A stretch of 47,324 nt of DNA from Rhizobiales bacterium CCH10-E5 (GTDB lineage Bacteria; Pseudomonadota; Alphaproteobacteria; Rhizobiales; Beijerinckiaceae): the NCBI GenBank assembly GCA_001556125.1, contig LSIG01000217.1, positions 1-47,324 on the forward strand, written 5' to 3'. Both the position numbers and the translations under genes were made by a program. The notes under the pieces were generated by a model. It saw only the letters and a list, made by a program, of their open reading frames with translations. It was not told where the DNA came from and did not search any database. This document shows positions 1 to 9,744 of the stretch, one piece after another (the first letter of the stretch is position 1; every line of letters starts with the position of its first letter).

Positions 1-537
1 CCATGGGCCTATGCGCCTCAGCCGCTCAAGGCAGTGGCCTGAGAACAGCGCTTACACTTCAGCACGAGACACGACCTGAGGGCGTCGCACTGAAGGGTGG
101 CTGGTTGTTTTTTGGTTAAGATCCGACCTGGATTGTCATTAGAAACACCGGCGCATGTCTGGAACGCCGGGGCCGTCGGCGCTGCGATATTGTGTCTCCG
201 CGCCGCCGGCCCCGGCTCCGATTGAGTTCGGAGACTGAAGTCGATCGAAACTGCGATTAAACAGCATCCGCTTGGTCTTTGATGGGCTGCGCGCCGTCAA
301 TGTTTCGTGCCCACGCCGCACAATATTAAACCGCTGCGTGAAACGTCTCGACGTGGCGCGAAGCTAGATATGGCGGCGCATCACTTCTACCGGTGGGCGT
401 TGTCACTCGGACAGAGATGCCGAGTGACAACACATTGCCCGTAACCAGCAAGACACATCCAGACGGCATAAACTGGACCGTGGTTACAATGTCTGGCTTT
501 TAGCCGAAATGGCCTGCTTAGAGCGTGGTCGGAATAA
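1..537. other. Non-coding region downstream of nrdJ
   Basis: This stretch is less GC-rich than the flanking genes. No reading frame in it has convincing codon usage or a recognisable product; a 60-codon frame on the minus strand at 139-321 looks random. The one clear structure is a perfect 12-bp inverted repeat at 399-431, listed separately. It may be the 3' flank of nrdJ plus the end of an unseen upstream neighbour. Confidence 0.6.
399..431. repeat. Perfect 12-bp inverted repeat, 9-nt loop
   Basis: The left arm GTTGTCACTCGG (399-410) is followed by a 9-nt loop and its exact reverse complement (420-431). It lies 107-139 nt past the nrdJ stop. Neither side has a T-run, so it is not a canonical intrinsic terminator. 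It could be an RNA-stabilising hairpin, a factor-dependent terminator, or an operator for an unseen gene to the left. Confidence 0.6.
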
Positions 538-3500
538 TCAACTGCACCCGGTTGTGGATCCACACGTATTGCACTTCAGGCAGGTCCCGTTCCGCACCAG
601 CGTGAAGTTCCCGCATTCGCCGCAGCTGTCGCCGACATAACCCTTCATGATCGCCTCGGCGCGGCGTTCTGACGCCGAGGGCTGGGAGGCGGGCGCGGCG
701 AAACCGAGCTTGGCCATCTCCGGCTCGCCGAAGCTCTCGGGCTCCTCCTTCAGCGCGGTCGCGCCGGCCGTCGCGAAGGCCGTGACGTTCGAGCCGCCCC
801 GCGCCACGGCATCGGTCCCGGTCGCGAGGCCGGCGCCGCCCGGGATGCTGTGGAAGTTGATCGGCTTGCCGCGGCGGAAGCCGGTGGAGGCCAGCGGGCT
901 CGAGGTGATCGGCGTCACCGTCTCGGGCGCCTTGTCCTGGCCGACGCCGCCGCCGATCACGTCATGGCCGATCTCGCTCGGGTCGATATGGGCGAGATCG
1001 TGCCGGCCGAGATAGGAGATCGCCAGCTCCCGGAAGACATAGTCGAGGATCGAGGTCGCGTTCTTGATCGACTGGTTGCCCTGCACGAAGCCCGACGGCT
1101 CGAAGCGCGTGAAGGTGAAGGCCTCGACATACTCCTCCAGCGGCACGCCGTATTGCAGGCCGAGCGAGACCGCGATGGCGAAGTTGTTCATCATCGCGCG
1201 GAAGGCGGCGCCTTCCTTGTGCATGTCGATGAAGATCTCGCCGAGGCGCCCATCCGCATATTCGCCGGTGTGGACATAGACCTTGTGGCCGCCGACGACC
1301 GCCTTCTGGATGTAGCCGGTGCGGCGGGCGGGCATCTTCTCGCGCTCGCGCACCACCTTCTCGACGATGCGCTCGACGATCTTCTCCGCGACCTGGGTGG
1401 CGCGGGCCGTCATCGGCTGCTGGTAATGCGCCTCGACCGCGTCGTCCTCGTCCTCCTCGTCGCTGATCAGCGCCGAGTTCAGCGGCTGCGACAGCTTCGA
1501 GCCGTCGCGGTAGAGGGCGTTGGCCTTCAGCGCCAGCTTCCAGGACAGCATATAGGCGTTCTTGCAGTCCTCGACGGTGGCGTCGTTGGGCATGTTGATG
1601 GTCTTGGAGATCGCGCCCGAGATGAAGGGCTGGGCCGCCGCCATCATGCGGATATGGCTCTCGACCGAGAGATAGCGCTTGCCGATGCGCCCGCAGGGAT
1701 TGGCGCAGTCGAAGACCGGGTAATGCTCGGTCTTGAGATGCGGCGCGCCCTCCAGCGTCATCGCCCCGCAGACATGGACATTGGCCGCTTCGATCTCGGC
1801 CTTGGAGAAGCCAAGGAAGGGCAGGAGCTCGAAGCTCATGTCGTTGAGCTTCTCGGCCGGGACCTTGAGGGTCTGGGTCAGGAAATCCTCGCCCAGCGTC
1901 CACTTGTTGAAGACGAACTTGATGTCGAAGGCGGCCTTCAGGTCCTTCTCGATCGCGTCGATCTTGTCCTGCGTGAAGCCCTTGGCCTTGAGCGAGCCGT
2001 GGTTCACGCCCGGCGCCTGCGCCAGCGAGCCATGGCCGACCGCATAGGCCTCGATCTCGGCGATCTCGCTCTCGCGATAGCCGAGCGCCCGCAGCGCATC
2101 CGGCACGGCGCCGTTGATGATCTTGAAATAGCCGCCGCCGGCCAGCTTCTTGAACTTCACCAGCGCGAAATCGGGCTCGATGCCGGTGGTGTCGCAGTCC
2201 ATCACCAGGCCGATCGTGCCGGTCGGCGCGATCACGGTCGCCTGGGCGTTGCGGTAGCCGTGCTTCTCGCCGAGCGCGAGCGCCTCGTCCCAGGCGATGC
2301 GGGCGCGCTCGGACATCAGCGTGGCCGAGCCGCCGAGGCGCGCCAGCGTGCCGTGATCGAGCGGGACCGGCGTGACCTCGAGGCCCTCATAGCCGCTCGC
2401 CATGCCATGCGCGGCGGTGCGGTGGTTGCGGATCACGCGCAGCATGTGGCTGGCGTTCTTCTTGTAGCCCGGGAAGGGGCCGAGCTCGCCCGCCATCTCG
2501 GCCGAGGTCGCATAGGAGACGCCGGTCATGATCGCGGTCAGCGCGCCGGCCAGCGCACGGCCCTCGTCGCTGTCGTAGCCGAGGCCCATGGTCATCAGCA
2601 GGCCGCCGATATTGGCGTAGCCGAGGCCGAGCGTGCGGTACTCGTAGGAGAGTTCGGCGATCTCCTTGGACGGGAACTGCGCCATCGTCACCGAGATCTC
2701 GAGCACGACGGTCCAGAGCCGGCAGAGATGCTCATAGGCCGCAACGTCGAATTCCTTGGTCTGGCGGTCGTAGAACTGCAGCAGATTGGCGGAGGCGAGA
2801 TTGCAGGCGGTGTCGTCGAGGAACATGTACTCCGAGCAGGGATTGGACGCGCGGATGCGGCCCGACGCCTTGCAGGTGTGCCAGTCATTCATCGTCGTGT
2901 TGAAGTGCAGGCCGGGATCGGCGCTGGCCCAGGCCGCGTAGCCGATCTTCTCCCAGAGGTCGCGGGCCTTGAGCGTCTTGGTCACCTTGCCGGTGGTGCG
3001 GCCGACCAGGTTCCAGTCGCCGTCGGTCTCGACCGCGCGCAGGAAGTCGTCGGTCAGCGAGACCGAGTTGTTCGAGTTCTGTCCGGAGACGGTGAGATAG
3101 GCTTCCGAATCCCAGTCCGTGTCGTAAATATCGAACTGGATGTCCTTGTAGCCCTGCTTGGCGAACTGGATGACGCGCTTGATGTAGTTGTCGGGCACCA
3201 GGGCCTTGCGGGCGAGCTTGACCTCGCGCTTCAGCGCGGGGTTCTTCTCGGGATCGAAGCAGGAATCGCCTTCGCCCTCGCAGTTCACGCAGGCCTTGAG
3301 CACGGCCTTCATATGCTTCTGAACGGTCTTGGAGCCGGTGACGAGGGCGGCGACCTTCTGCTCCTCCTTCACCTTCCAGTCGATATAGGTCTCGATATCG
3401 GGGTGGTCGACATCGACCACGACCATCTTGGCGGCGCGGCGCGTCGTGCCGCCCGACTTGATCGCGCCCGCCGCCCGGTCGCCGATCTTGAGGAAGGACA

Positions 3501-4263
3501 TCAGGCCCGAGGAGCGGCCGCCGCCGGCGAGCTTCTCACCCTCGCCGCGCAGCATCGAGAAGTTCGAGCCGGTGCCGGAGCCGTATTTGAACAGGCGCGC
3601 CTCGCGGACCCAGAGGTCCATGATGCCGCCCTCGTTGACGAGGTCGTCCTGCACGCCCTGGATGAAGCAGGCATGGGGCTGCGGGTGCTCGTAGCTCGAC
3701 TTCGACTTCACCAGCTTGCCGGTCTTGAAGTCGACGTAGAAATGGCCCTGGCTCGGCCCGTCGATGCCATAGGCCCAGTGCAGGCCGGTGTTGAACCATT
3801 GCGGCGAGTTGGGCGCGACGCGCTGGGTCGCGAGCATGAAGCGCAGCTCGTCATGGAACGCGGCGGCATCCTCTTCCGAGGTGAAATAGCCGCCCTTCCA
3901 GCCCCAATAGGTCCAGCAGCCGGCGAGACGGTCGAACACCTGCTTCGACGAGATCTCCGAGCCGTAGCGCTCGCCCTCGGGCAGGGCGGCAAGAGCCGCC
4001 TCGTCGGCGACCGAACGCCAGAGGAAGGACGGGACGTCGTTCTCCTCGACCTTCTTCAACCGCGCCGGCACGCCCGCCTTGCGGAAATACTTCTGCGCGA
4101 GCACGTCGCTCGCCACCTGCGACCAGGCCTCCGGCACTTCGATGCCTTCGAGGCGAAACACGATCGAGCCGTCGGGATTGCGGATCTCGCTCACGGCCGA
4201 GCGGAAGGGAATCGTGGCGTAAGGCGACTGTCCGGCGGAGGTGTAGCGGCGCTCGATGCGCAT
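538..4263 (-). CDS. nrdJ: Vitamin B12-dependent class II ribonucleotide reductase
   Basis: This enzyme reduces ribonucleotides to deoxyribonucleotides with adenosylcobalamin as radical source and works without oxygen. The 1241-residue length fits the long alphaproteobacterial NrdJ type. The active-site signature N-P-C-S-E is at 474-478, giving the thiyl Cys476 and Glu478. Cys199 (in HACF) and Cys487 (in TACN) match the redox pair; the 11-residue step from thiyl to second Cys agrees with the Thermotoga enzyme. An APTGT phosphate-loop motif follows. The C-terminus is a cysteine-rich tail (CGEC and CLKCNTC motifs) that probably relays electrons from thioredoxin. The ATG at 4263 has AGGGA about 10 nt upstream. 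It is monocistronic, with a candidate promoter and NrdR boxes at 4530-4607. No second ribonucleotide reductase is visible in the window. Confidence 0.97.
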   Translation of the reverse strand: MRIERRYTSAGQSPYATIPFRSAVSEIRNPDGSIVFRLEGIEVPEAWSQVASDVLAQKYFRKAGVPARLKKVEENDVPSFLWRSVADEAALAALPEGERYGSEISSKQVFDRLAGCWTYWGWKGGYFTSEEDAAAFHDELRFMLATQRVAPNSPQWFNTGLHWAYGIDGPSQGHFYVDFKTGKLVKSKSSYEHPQPHACFIQGVQDDLVNEGGIMDLWVREARLFKYGSGTGSNFSMLRGEGEKLAGGGRSSGLMSFLKIGDRAAGAIKSGGTTRRAAKMVVVDVDHPDIETYIDWKVKEEQKVAALVTGSKTVQKHMKAVLKACVNCEGEGDSCFDPEKNPALKREVKLARKALVPDNYIKRVIQFAKQGYKDIQFDIYDTDWDSEAYLTVSGQNSNNSVSLTDDFLRAVETDGDWNLVGRTTGKVTKTLKARDLWEKIGYAAWASADPGLHFNTTMNDWHTCKASGRIRASNPCSEYMFLDDTACNLASANLLQFYDRQTKEFDVAAYEHLCRLWTVVLEISVTMAQFPSKEIAELSYEYRTLGLGYANIGGLLMTMGLGYDSDEGRALAGALTAIMTGVSYATSAEMAGELGPFPGYKKNASHMLRVIRNHRTAAHGMASGYEGLEVTPVPLDHGTLARLGGSATLMSERARIAWDEALALGEKHGYRNAQATVIAPTGTIGLVMDCDTTGIEPDFALVKFKKLAGGGYFKIINGAVPDALRALGYRESEIAEIEAYAVGHGSLAQAPGVNHGSLKAKGFTQDKIDAIEKDLKAAFDIKFVFNKWTLGEDFLTQTLKVPAEKLNDMSFELLPFLGFSKAEIEAANVHVCGAMTLEGAPHLKTEHYPVFDCANPCGRIGKRYLSVESHIRMMAAAQPFISGAISKTINMPNDATVEDCKNAYMLSWKLALKANALYRDGSKLSQPLNSALISDEEDEDDAVEAHYQQPMTARATQVAEKIVERIVEKVVREREKMPARRTGYIQKAVVGGHKVYVHTGEYADGRLGEIFIDMHKEGAAFRAMMNNFAIAVSLGLQYGVPLEEYVEAFTFTRFEPSGFVQGNQSIKNATSILDYVFRELAISYLGRHDLAHIDPSEIGHDVIGGGVGQDKAPETVTPITSSPLASTGFRRGKPINFHSIPGGAGLATGTDAVARGGSNVTAFATAGATALKEEPESFGEPEMAKLGFAAPASQPSASERRAEAIMKGYVGDSCGECGNFTLVRNGTCLKCNTCGSTTGCS

Positions 4264-4529
4264 GATCCGTCATTCCCTGATGCTTGCCGCGGGCGGGTCA
4301 CGCCTCGCGCGGCCGGTTGATCACCGGCTCCTGATGTCAGCCCAACTCGGTTGTGATGCCCCGTGGACGCGCAGGCGTTCTGTCCCGCCCTGCTTCGTCC
4401 GGTTGCGGCCAGACAGGCCGCGCGCGCCCTCGGCGCCACCGTCGCCGGTGTGCCGCGAAAACCGCCTCGACCCCTCTGGAAACTCTTGGCGCGGGTATCG
4501 AAAGGCGTCTCCGCCGGCCGTCACGCGAC

Positions 4530-4607
4530 TGTCAAAACCTAGTCCCGGATGGACCGTTCCGTCAAGGATTAGTGCGCCGTCTTCGAGTCAGGCACGACAT
4601 CTAGTGG
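4530..4607 (-). promoter_or_regulatory. Candidate NrdR boxes at the nrdJ promoter
   Basis: Three NrdR-box-like 16-mers lie at 4592-4607 (GCACGACATCTAGTGG, 11 of 16 matches to the usual ACAC-WATATAT-WGTGT form), 4560-4575 (8 of 16) and 4530-4545 (8 of 16). They share a TAGT(G) arm. Spacing is 32 bp and 30 bp, close to the three-turn spacing typical of paired NrdR boxes. The middle box covers the proposed -35 and the third covers the -10, which would suit repression of nrdJ by NrdR. Confidence 0.4.
4537..4565 (-). promoter_or_regulatory. Candidate sigma-70 promoter of nrdJ
   Basis: Read on the minus strand, TTGACG (4565-4560) is followed by a 17-nt spacer and CTAGGT (4542-4537). Both elements are good for an alphaproteobacterial housekeeping promoter. 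They would give a leader of about 265 nt before the nrdJ ATG. Confidence 0.4.
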
Positions 4608-5026
4608 CTATCTGTGAACTCAGGGGATAACTTTCAAGCCACCCGGCAAGCCTCAGAGATTCCACGAAGAATCGCAAGAGAGCCGGAGTGCGGGAGAGCC
4701 TCGCATCCCCGGTGCGATCGCTCGAATGCGCTAGAACATGGTTACCTGTTGCTTTCCTGCCATGACCGACGCTGCGAGGTCCGACGCGTTCTCCGCAACG
4801 GCCTCGAAGCGCCAGCGTGCACAGGCGTTTCGAGCCCTCGACCGATGCGAATCGGCGGGCGGCGCAGTGCAGTCCCGCGAGGCCGCGGCGCTCGAATCGG
4901 GTCGCTGCGCGTTCGCGCGCTCGAAACCTGTGGACACTGGACAGGGCCTCGCACCGACGCCATAAGTCGCCGCAACGACGGTTCGCGCCGCGCGCGGCCG
5001 CTGCCCCCTTTCGCGGGACGAGCACG

Positions 5027-5437
5027 ATGAAAGACTGGCTGCTGCAGATCTTCACCTGGTGGAACGGCCAGACCATCGGCACGCGCTTCCACACCTGGCG
5101 CTTCGGCGAGCGCGTCGGCGAGGACGAATTCGGCAACGTCTATTACCGCACCAAGGGCGGCGTGAAGGACAAGGCGCTCGGCTATCAGCGCCGCTGGGTG
5201 ATCTACAGCGGCGAAGCCGAGGCGTCGAAGGTGCCGCCGGGCTGGAAGGGCTGGCTGCAGCACACGGTCGACGTCGCACCCTCCGAGGAGCGCTACGAGC
5301 CGCGCGACTGGCAGCAGCCGCACCAGCAGAACTGGACCGGCACCGCGCTGGCCTATCGGCCCAAGGGCTCGATCCTGGGCGACGGTGAGCGCCCCGCCGC
5401 CACCGGCGACTACGAGCCCTGGACACCGGGGCGCTGA
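5027..5437 (+). CDS. NADH:ubiquinone oxidoreductase subunit NDUFA12
   Basis: This 136-residue protein is the bacterial counterpart of mitochondrial complex I accessory subunit NDUFA12 (B17.2), which sits on the peripheral arm of NADH dehydrogenase. Diagnostic features are the early G-T-R-F-H-T segment, E-D-E-F-G-N-V-Y-Y and the R-R-W-V-I-Y core (near residues 60-65), then a P-P-G-W-K-G-W-L segment. The length fits the alphaproteobacterial family. The ATG at 5027 begins the conserved MKDWLLQIFTWW; longer upstream frames have no conserved sequence. The next gene (GT1) begins 24 bp downstream, so the two may be cotranscribed. The core nuo operon is not in this window. Confidence 0.93.
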   Translation: MKDWLLQIFTWWNGQTIGTRFHTWRFGERVGEDEFGNVYYRTKGGVKDKALGYQRRWVIYSGEAEASKVPPGWKGWLQHTVDVAPSEERYEPRDWQQPHQQNWTGTALAYRPKGSILGDGERPAATGDYEPWTPGR

Positions 5438-5460
5438 CACGGTTGGCCTGAGCGCCGGCG

Positions 5461-6717
5461 ATGCGGGTCGCCATCCAGACCCAGGGCTCGCGCGGCGACG
5501 TTCAACCCTATGTGGCGCTGGCATGCGGGCTTCTGTCCGCCGGCCATGACGTCCAGCTGGCCGCGCCCGAGGCGTTCTCCGGCTTCGTGCGATCGCATGG
5601 GGTTTCCTTCGCCCCGCTGCCGGGAGACATGCTGGCGCTGATCGACACGCCCGAGGGCAAGGCCGCGATCGCCGGCGGGCGCGGTTTCAGCGCAGGCCTG
5701 AAGCTGCTGCACCGGATCCGGCCGCTGATGCGGCATCTGCTCGACCGGGAATGGGACGTCGTGCGCTCCTTCGCACCAGACCTGATCCTGCATCATCCCA
5801 AATCGCTCGCCAGCCCCCATCTGGCGGAGAGGCTGTCCATTCCCGCGATTCTCGCTTCACCTCTGCCGGGTTTCACGCCAACCACGGCCTTTCCCAGCCC
5901 CCTCCTGCCAGTGCGCTCGCTGGGTCCGCTCAATCGCCTCAGCCATAGACTGGCAATCCAGGCCGGCGCCATGCTCTTCGGCAAGACGATCCGCGCCTGG
6001 CGTCGCGGGACCCTCGCGCTCCCGTCATCACCCGCTGGACGCGAGCCCTCCGCGGGCACGCTCTACGCGTACAGCCGCCATCTCCTGCCGGTTCCCCGGG
6101 ATTGGGGCGACGATGTCCTCGTCTGCGGAAACTGGTTCCTGGACGGCGGCGACTGGCAGCCGCCGCTGGCGCTGAGGCAGTTTCTCGCCGCCGGCGAACC
6201 GCCGATCCATGTCGGGTTCGGCAGCATGCCGGGGCTCGATCCGGAGCGGCTGACGGCCATGGTCGTCGAGGCCCTGGCCAAGGTCGGCCGCCGCGGGCTT
6301 CTCGCGACGGGAGGAGGCGCGCTAGAGGCAGGCGACGCTGCGCCCCATGTGCACCTGATCGACGACGCCCCGCACGACCGGCTCTTCGCGCATGTGGCGG
6401 CGAGCCTGCACCACGGCGGCGCCGGTACGACCGCGGCCTCGCTGCGGGCCGGCCTCCCCACGATCATCTGCCCGTTCTTCGGCGACCAGCCGTTCTGGGC
6501 GCGCAGGGTCGTGACCTTGGGCGTCGGTCCGCCCAGCCTCGACCGACGGAGCCTGTCGGTCGCCGCGCTCGCCTCGGCCTTCGCCGCCACCGCCGATGCG
6601 GATATGCGCCGCCGGGCTGCCCTGCTCGGCGAAGCCATCCGCGGGGACCGCGGCGTCGCTGATGCGATCGCGTTCATCACGGCCCGCACGGCCCTGTGGC
6701 ACGCCTGCCGGGCGTGA
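5461..6717 (+). CDS. GT1-family glycosyltransferase (sterol-glucosyltransferase/MGT type)
   Basis: This 418-residue GT-B glycosyltransferase probably transfers sugar from a nucleotide-sugar donor to a small lipophilic acceptor; the acceptor cannot be told from sequence. The N-terminus (IQTQGSRGDVQPYVALA) is the classic glycine-rich opening of UDP-glucose:sterol glucosyltransferase-like proteins. The donor-binding signature H-H-G-G-A-G-T-T is at 317-324 and the D-Q pair is at 342-343, followed by P-F-W-A. The ATG at 5461 is 24 bp after the NDUFA12 stop. There is no signal peptide, so it is likely cytosolic or membrane-peripheral. From memory, relatives keep NDUFA12, DUF2155 and aat adjacent, so this gene looks like an accessory insertion. 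Confidence 0.85.
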   Translation: MRVAIQTQGSRGDVQPYVALACGLLSAGHDVQLAAPEAFSGFVRSHGVSFAPLPGDMLALIDTPEGKAAIAGGRGFSAGLKLLHRIRPLMRHLLDREWDVVRSFAPDLILHHPKSLASPHLAERLSIPAILASPLPGFTPTTAFPSPLLPVRSLGPLNRLSHRLAIQAGAMLFGKTIRAWRRGTLALPSSPAGREPSAGTLYAYSRHLLPVPRDWGDDVLVCGNWFLDGGDWQPPLALRQFLAAGEPPIHVGFGSMPGLDPERLTAMVVEALAKVGRRGLLATGGGALEAGDAAPHVHLIDDAPHDRLFAHVAASLHHGGAGTTAASLRAGLPTIICPFFGDQPFWARRVVTLGVGPPSLDRRSLSVAALASAFAATADADMRRRAALLGEAIRGDRGVADAIAFITARTALWHACRA

Positions 6718-6830
6718 AACGCCGGGCGGCGGAGGGCCTGCACCGCAACGCCCTTTTTCCGCTGCGATTGGCGTGTTACTGCGCGCCGACGCGGCCCGTC
6801 CGCGCCGCCGCAGAGATTCGCCACACAGCC

Positions 6831-7478
6831 ATGCCGTCGCCCTCCCGCTTTCCGGCCCTGGCCGGCCTGGTTTCGACCGCGCTTCTGTCGCTCGCCCTGA
6901 CCGGCCCGGCCGCGGCCGACCGCATCCGCAATCCGACCGCCGTTTTCGCGGGGCTCGACAAGATCACCGGCCGGATCATTTCCTTCGAGGTCTCGGTCGA
7001 CGAGACCGTGCAGTTCGGCGCGCTGCAGATCACGCCGCGTGTCTGCTGGACGCGCCCCCCGACCGAGGCGCCGCAGACCACGAGCTTCACCGAGGTCGAC
7101 GAGGTCACCTTCAACAACGAGTACCGGCGCATCTTCACCGGCTGGATGTATGCCGCCAGCCCCGGCCTGCACGGCGTCGAGCATGCGATCTACGATGTCT
7201 GGCTGACCGACTGCAAAGGCGGCACCGAGCTCGTCGTCGATCCGAAGGAACCGGAAGCGCCCGTGCCGGAGGAGCCGCGCCGGCCGCGCACCCCGTCGCG
7301 CGACGTCAACCAGCAGCCAGGCTTGCCGCCGCCGGGTGCACCGGGGCCTGTCGTCCCGCCGCCCGGCCAGCGCATCGACGTGGCGCCGCCGCAAGGCGTG
7401 CCGGTCGCGCCACGTCAGGCACCGACGCAGCGCTATTTCCCGACCAATCCCGGCCGCGACCCGACCGGCGGCAACTGA
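6831..7478 (+). CDS. DUF2155 domain-containing exported protein
   Basis: This 215-residue protein has a signal peptide at about 1-29 ending in G-P-A-A-A-D. A compact DUF2155 domain follows at about 35-140 (LDKITGRI, the core F-G-A-L-Q-I-T-P-R-V-C-W, the I-F-T-G-W-M-Y-A motif, and H-G-V-E-H-A-I-Y-D-V-W-L-T-D-C). Two conserved cysteines could form a disulfide. The C-terminal third is proline-rich and low-complexity. DUF2155 proteins are alphaproteobacterial periplasmic or envelope proteins of unknown function. The ATG at 6831 starts the signal peptide; an upstream in-frame extension has no export-like sequence. The gene converges on aat, with 8 bp between the stops. Confidence 0.88.
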   Translation: MPSPSRFPALAGLVSTALLSLALTGPAAADRIRNPTAVFAGLDKITGRIISFEVSVDETVQFGALQITPRVCWTRPPTEAPQTTSFTEVDEVTFNNEYRRIFTGWMYAASPGLHGVEHAIYDVWLTDCKGGTELVVDPKEPEAPVPEEPRRPRTPSRDVNQQPGLPPPGAPGPVVPPPGQRIDVAPPQGVPVAPRQAPTQRYFPTNPGRDPTGGN

Positions 7479-7486
7479 GGCTGCCC

Positions 7487-8164
7487 TCAGCCCGTGATGC
7501 TTGCCACGGCCTGCGCCCCGCTGACCCGGCACCCGGGTGCCCAAACAGCACCATCGCCCGGCGCGGACAGGGCGCGCTCTAGCAGCAGCCGGTAAGCCGC
7601 CCGCGGCACCTCCTGCGTGCCGAACTGGGCGAGATGCGCGGTCTGGAACTGCGCGTCGAGCAGGCGGTAGCCGCCGAGCCGCAACCGCGCCACGAGATGC
7701 ACCAGCGCGACCTTCGACGCGTCGGTCTCGCGGTGGAACATGCTCTCGCCGAAGAAGGCGCCGCCCAGTGCCAGGCCGTAGAGCCCGCCGACGAGCCGCC
7801 CCTCGCGCCAGCACTCGACCGTATGGACATGGCCGATGCGGTAGAGCGCGCCGAAAATCTCGCGGATACGCCGGTTGATCCAGGTGTCCGGCCGGTCGGG
7901 CCGCGACTCGGCGCAAGCCGCGATGACGGCCTCGAAATCGCTGTCGACGCGGATCTCGAAGCGCTCCGAGCGCACCGTCCGCGCCAGCCGCGACGAGAGG
8001 TGGAAGCCCTCGAGCGGAATGACGCCGCGCATTTCGGGCTCGACCCAGAACAGGTTCGGGTCATCGGCCGTCTCCGCCATCGGGAAAATGCCGGCCGCAT
8101 AGGCGCGCAGCATGATCTCCGGCGTGATCTCGGGCGTGCGCACGGGAATGGAGCGGGCCTTCAT
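7487..8164 (-). CDS. aat: Leucyl/phenylalanyl-tRNA--protein transferase
   Basis: This enzyme moves Leu or Phe from aminoacyl-tRNA to N-terminal Arg or Lys of proteins, marking them for ClpAP through the N-end rule. The 225-residue protein carries the family blocks in order: A-Y-A-A-G-I-F-P-M near the start, [35 protein letters not shown], and [11 protein letters not shown]. The start is the ATG at 8164 (MKARSIPV). A longer frame upstream only translates the inverted repeats at 8222-8335 and is rejected. It probably lies at the end of the aroQ-accB-accC transcript or has its own promoter. Confidence 0.95.
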   Translation of the reverse strand: MKARSIPVRTPEITPEIMLRAYAAGIFPMAETADDPNLFWVEPEMRGVIPLEGFHLSSRLARTVRSERFEIRVDSDFEAVIAACAESRPDRPDTWINRRIREIFGALYRIGHVHTVECWREGRLVGGLYGLALGGAFFGESMFHRETDASKVALVHLVARLRLGGYRLLDAQFQTAHLAQFGTQEVPRAAYRLLLERALSAPGDGAVWAPGCRVSGAQAVASITG

Positions 8165-8221
8165 GGGCGCAGGGGAGCGCGGGCGGGCGCGCGAGTCAAA
8201 CGGCTGTCCAACGATCTTCAG

Positions 8222-8335
8222 CCTCATCCTGAGGAGCGCTCCGACGGAGCGCGTCTCGAAGGATGGTCCAGGAAGCTCTCGAGACATCTGGATCATCCTT
8301 CGAGACGCCGCGTTCCGCGGCTCTCCAGGATGAGG
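8222..8335. repeat. Two head-to-head Rhizobiales-type palindromic repeats
   Basis: Copy 1 (8222-8265) begins CCTCATCCTGAGGAGCG and ends GTCTCGAAGGATG. Copy 2 (8294-8335) is the same element inverted, beginning CATCCTTCGAGACG and ending CAGGATGAGG. The segment between them is itself imperfectly self-complementary (TGGTCCAG facing CTGGATCA). The whole block could fold as one long stem. It lies between accC and aat. Elements of this sequence are, from memory, widespread between genes in Bradyrhizobium- and Bosea-like genomes. Confidence 0.85.
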
Positions 8336-8353
8336 TCTCGAAAATTCCGCCGT

Positions 8354-9718
8354 TCAGGCGCTGCCGGTCTCGTCCATGCCGCCAGCCGCGAGGAATTTCT
8401 CGAGCCAGTGGATGTTGTAGTCGCCGTTCAGGATGTCCGGGTTTCGCACCAGCGCGCGGAACAGCGGGAGCGTCGTGTCGACGCCGTCGACGACGAACTC
8501 GTCCAGCGAGCGGCGCAGGCGCATCAGGCACTCGGCGCGGTTGCGGCCATGCACGATCAGCTTGCCGACCAGCGAGTCGTAATGCGGCGGGATGACATAG
8601 CCCTGATAGGCCGCCGAATCGACGCGCACGCCGAGACCGCCCGGTGTGTGGAAGGAGACGATCTTGCCCGGCGAGGGCCGGAAGGTGGCGTGATGCTCGG
8701 CATTGACCCGGCATTCGATGGCATGGCCCTCGATCACCACGTCCTTCTGCTGGATCGAGAGCGGCATGCCGGCCGCGATCCGGATCTGCTCGTTGACCAG
8801 GTCGATCCCGGTGATCATCTCGGTCACCGGATGCTCGACCTGGATGCGCGTGTTCATCTCGATGAAATAGAACTCGCCGTCCTCGTAGAGGAACTCGATC
8901 GTCCCGGCGCCGCGGTACTGCAGCTTCTTCATCGCTTCGGCGCAGATTTCGCCGATCCGGTCGCGCTCGCCGGCGTTCAGCGCGGGCGAGGGGCCTTCCT
9001 CCCAGACCTTCTGGTGACGGCGCTGCAGCGAGCAGTCGCGTTCGCCGAGATGGATCGCATGGCCACGGCCGTCGCCGAGCACCTGGATCTCGATATGGCG
9101 CGGCTTCTCGAGATACTTCTCGATATAGACCGCGTCGTCGCCGAAATTGGCCTTGGCCTCGGTGCGCGCGGTCGACAGCGCGACGGACATCTCGTCCTCG
9201 CTGCGCACGACCTTCATGCCCTTGCCGCCGCCGCCCGACGCCGCCTTGATGATGATCGGGAAGCCGATCTCGGCCGCGATGCGAAGCGCCTCGGCATCGT
9301 CGGTGACGCCACCTTCGGAGCCCGGCACGCAGGGGATGCCGAGCGCCTTGGCCGTGCGCTTGGCCTCGATCTTGTCGCCCATGGAGCGTATATGCTCGGC
9401 CTTGGGCCCGATGAAGGCGATGTTGTGCCGCTCGAGGATCTCGGCGAAGCGGGCGTTTTCGGAGAGAAAGCCGTAGCCGGGATGGACGGCGTCGGCGCCG
9501 GTGATCTCGCAGGCGGCGATCAGGGCCGGGATGTTGAGATAGCTCTCGCGCGCGCTCGGCGGGCCGATGCAGACGCTCTCATCGGCGAGGCGCACATGCA
9601 TGGCGTTGGCGTCGGCCGTGGAATGCACCGCGACGGTGGCGATGCCGAGCTCCTTCGCCGCGCGCAGCACGCGCAGCGCGATCTCTCCCCGGTTGGCGAT
9701 CAGGATCTTGTCGAACAT
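8354..9718 (-). CDS. accC: Acetyl-CoA carboxylase, biotin carboxylase subunit
   Basis: AccC carboxylates biotin on AccB using ATP and bicarbonate, the first half-reaction of malonyl-CoA formation for fatty acid synthesis. This 454-residue protein opens with [12 protein letters not shown]. It has the ATP-grasp glycine loop S-G-G-G-G-K-G-M-K near 161-169 and the catalytic E-M-N-T-R stretch at 287-291 followed by Q-V-E-H-P-V-T-E. The chosen ATG is at 9718, matching the universal family start. A GTG at 9748 overlaps the accB stop by 4 nt and could extend it by 10 residues, so translational coupling to accB is possible. The inverted repeats follow the stop. Confidence 0.98.
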   Translation of the reverse strand: MFDKILIANRGEIALRVLRAAKELGIATVAVHSTADANAMHVRLADESVCIGPPSARESYLNIPALIAACEITGADAVHPGYGFLSENARFAEILERHNIAFIGPKAEHIRSMGDKIEAKRTAKALGIPCVPGSEGGVTDDAEALRIAAEIGFPIIIKAASGGGGKGMKVVRSEDEMSVALSTARTEAKANFGDDAVYIEKYLEKPRHIEIQVLGDGRGHAIHLGERDCSLQRRHQKVWEEGPSPALNAGERDRIGEICAEAMKKLQYRGAGTIEFLYEDGEFYFIEMNTRIQVEHPVTEMITGIDLVNEQIRIAAGMPLSIQQKDVVIEGHAIECRVNAEHHATFRPSPGKIVSFHTPGGLGVRVDSAAYQGYVIPPHYDSLVGKLIVHGRNRAECLMRLRRSLDEFVVDGVDTTLPLFRALVRNPDILNGDYNIHWLEKFLAAGGMDETGSA

Positions 9719-9744
9719 CTTGCGTTCGCCGTTCCCGGGGCCGC

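Larger units (their letters stand above)
4264..5026. other. Intergenic region between nrdJ and the NDUFA12 gene
   Basis: This 763-bp region lies between divergent genes. Several frames cross it on both strands, but none has a Shine-Dalgarno site, a known motif or alphaproteobacterial codon bias, so I call no gene. It holds the probable nrdJ promoter and NrdR-like boxes (4530-4607). I see no cobalamin riboswitch B12-box. The part from 4620 to 5026 shows nothing I can assign. Confidence 0.5.

Noticed and set aside
139..321. Possible 60-residue gene on the minus strand
   Set aside because: No ribosome binding site, no conserved motif, atypical composition.
850..4320. Open frame of 1156 codons on the plus strand opposite nrdJ
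   Set aside because: It is the mirror frame of a GC-rich gene, rich in Arg, Leu, Asp and Val with no family motif, while the minus strand encodes complete NrdJ.
4264..4620. Cobalamin riboswitch upstream of nrdJ
   Set aside because: I looked for the B12-box and surrounding helices on the minus strand and found nothing convincing; NrdR boxes explain the region better.
8165..8714. Extended aat start and an antisense frame through the intergenic repeats
   Set aside because: They only translate the palindromic repeats; the conserved Aat N-terminus begins at 8164.
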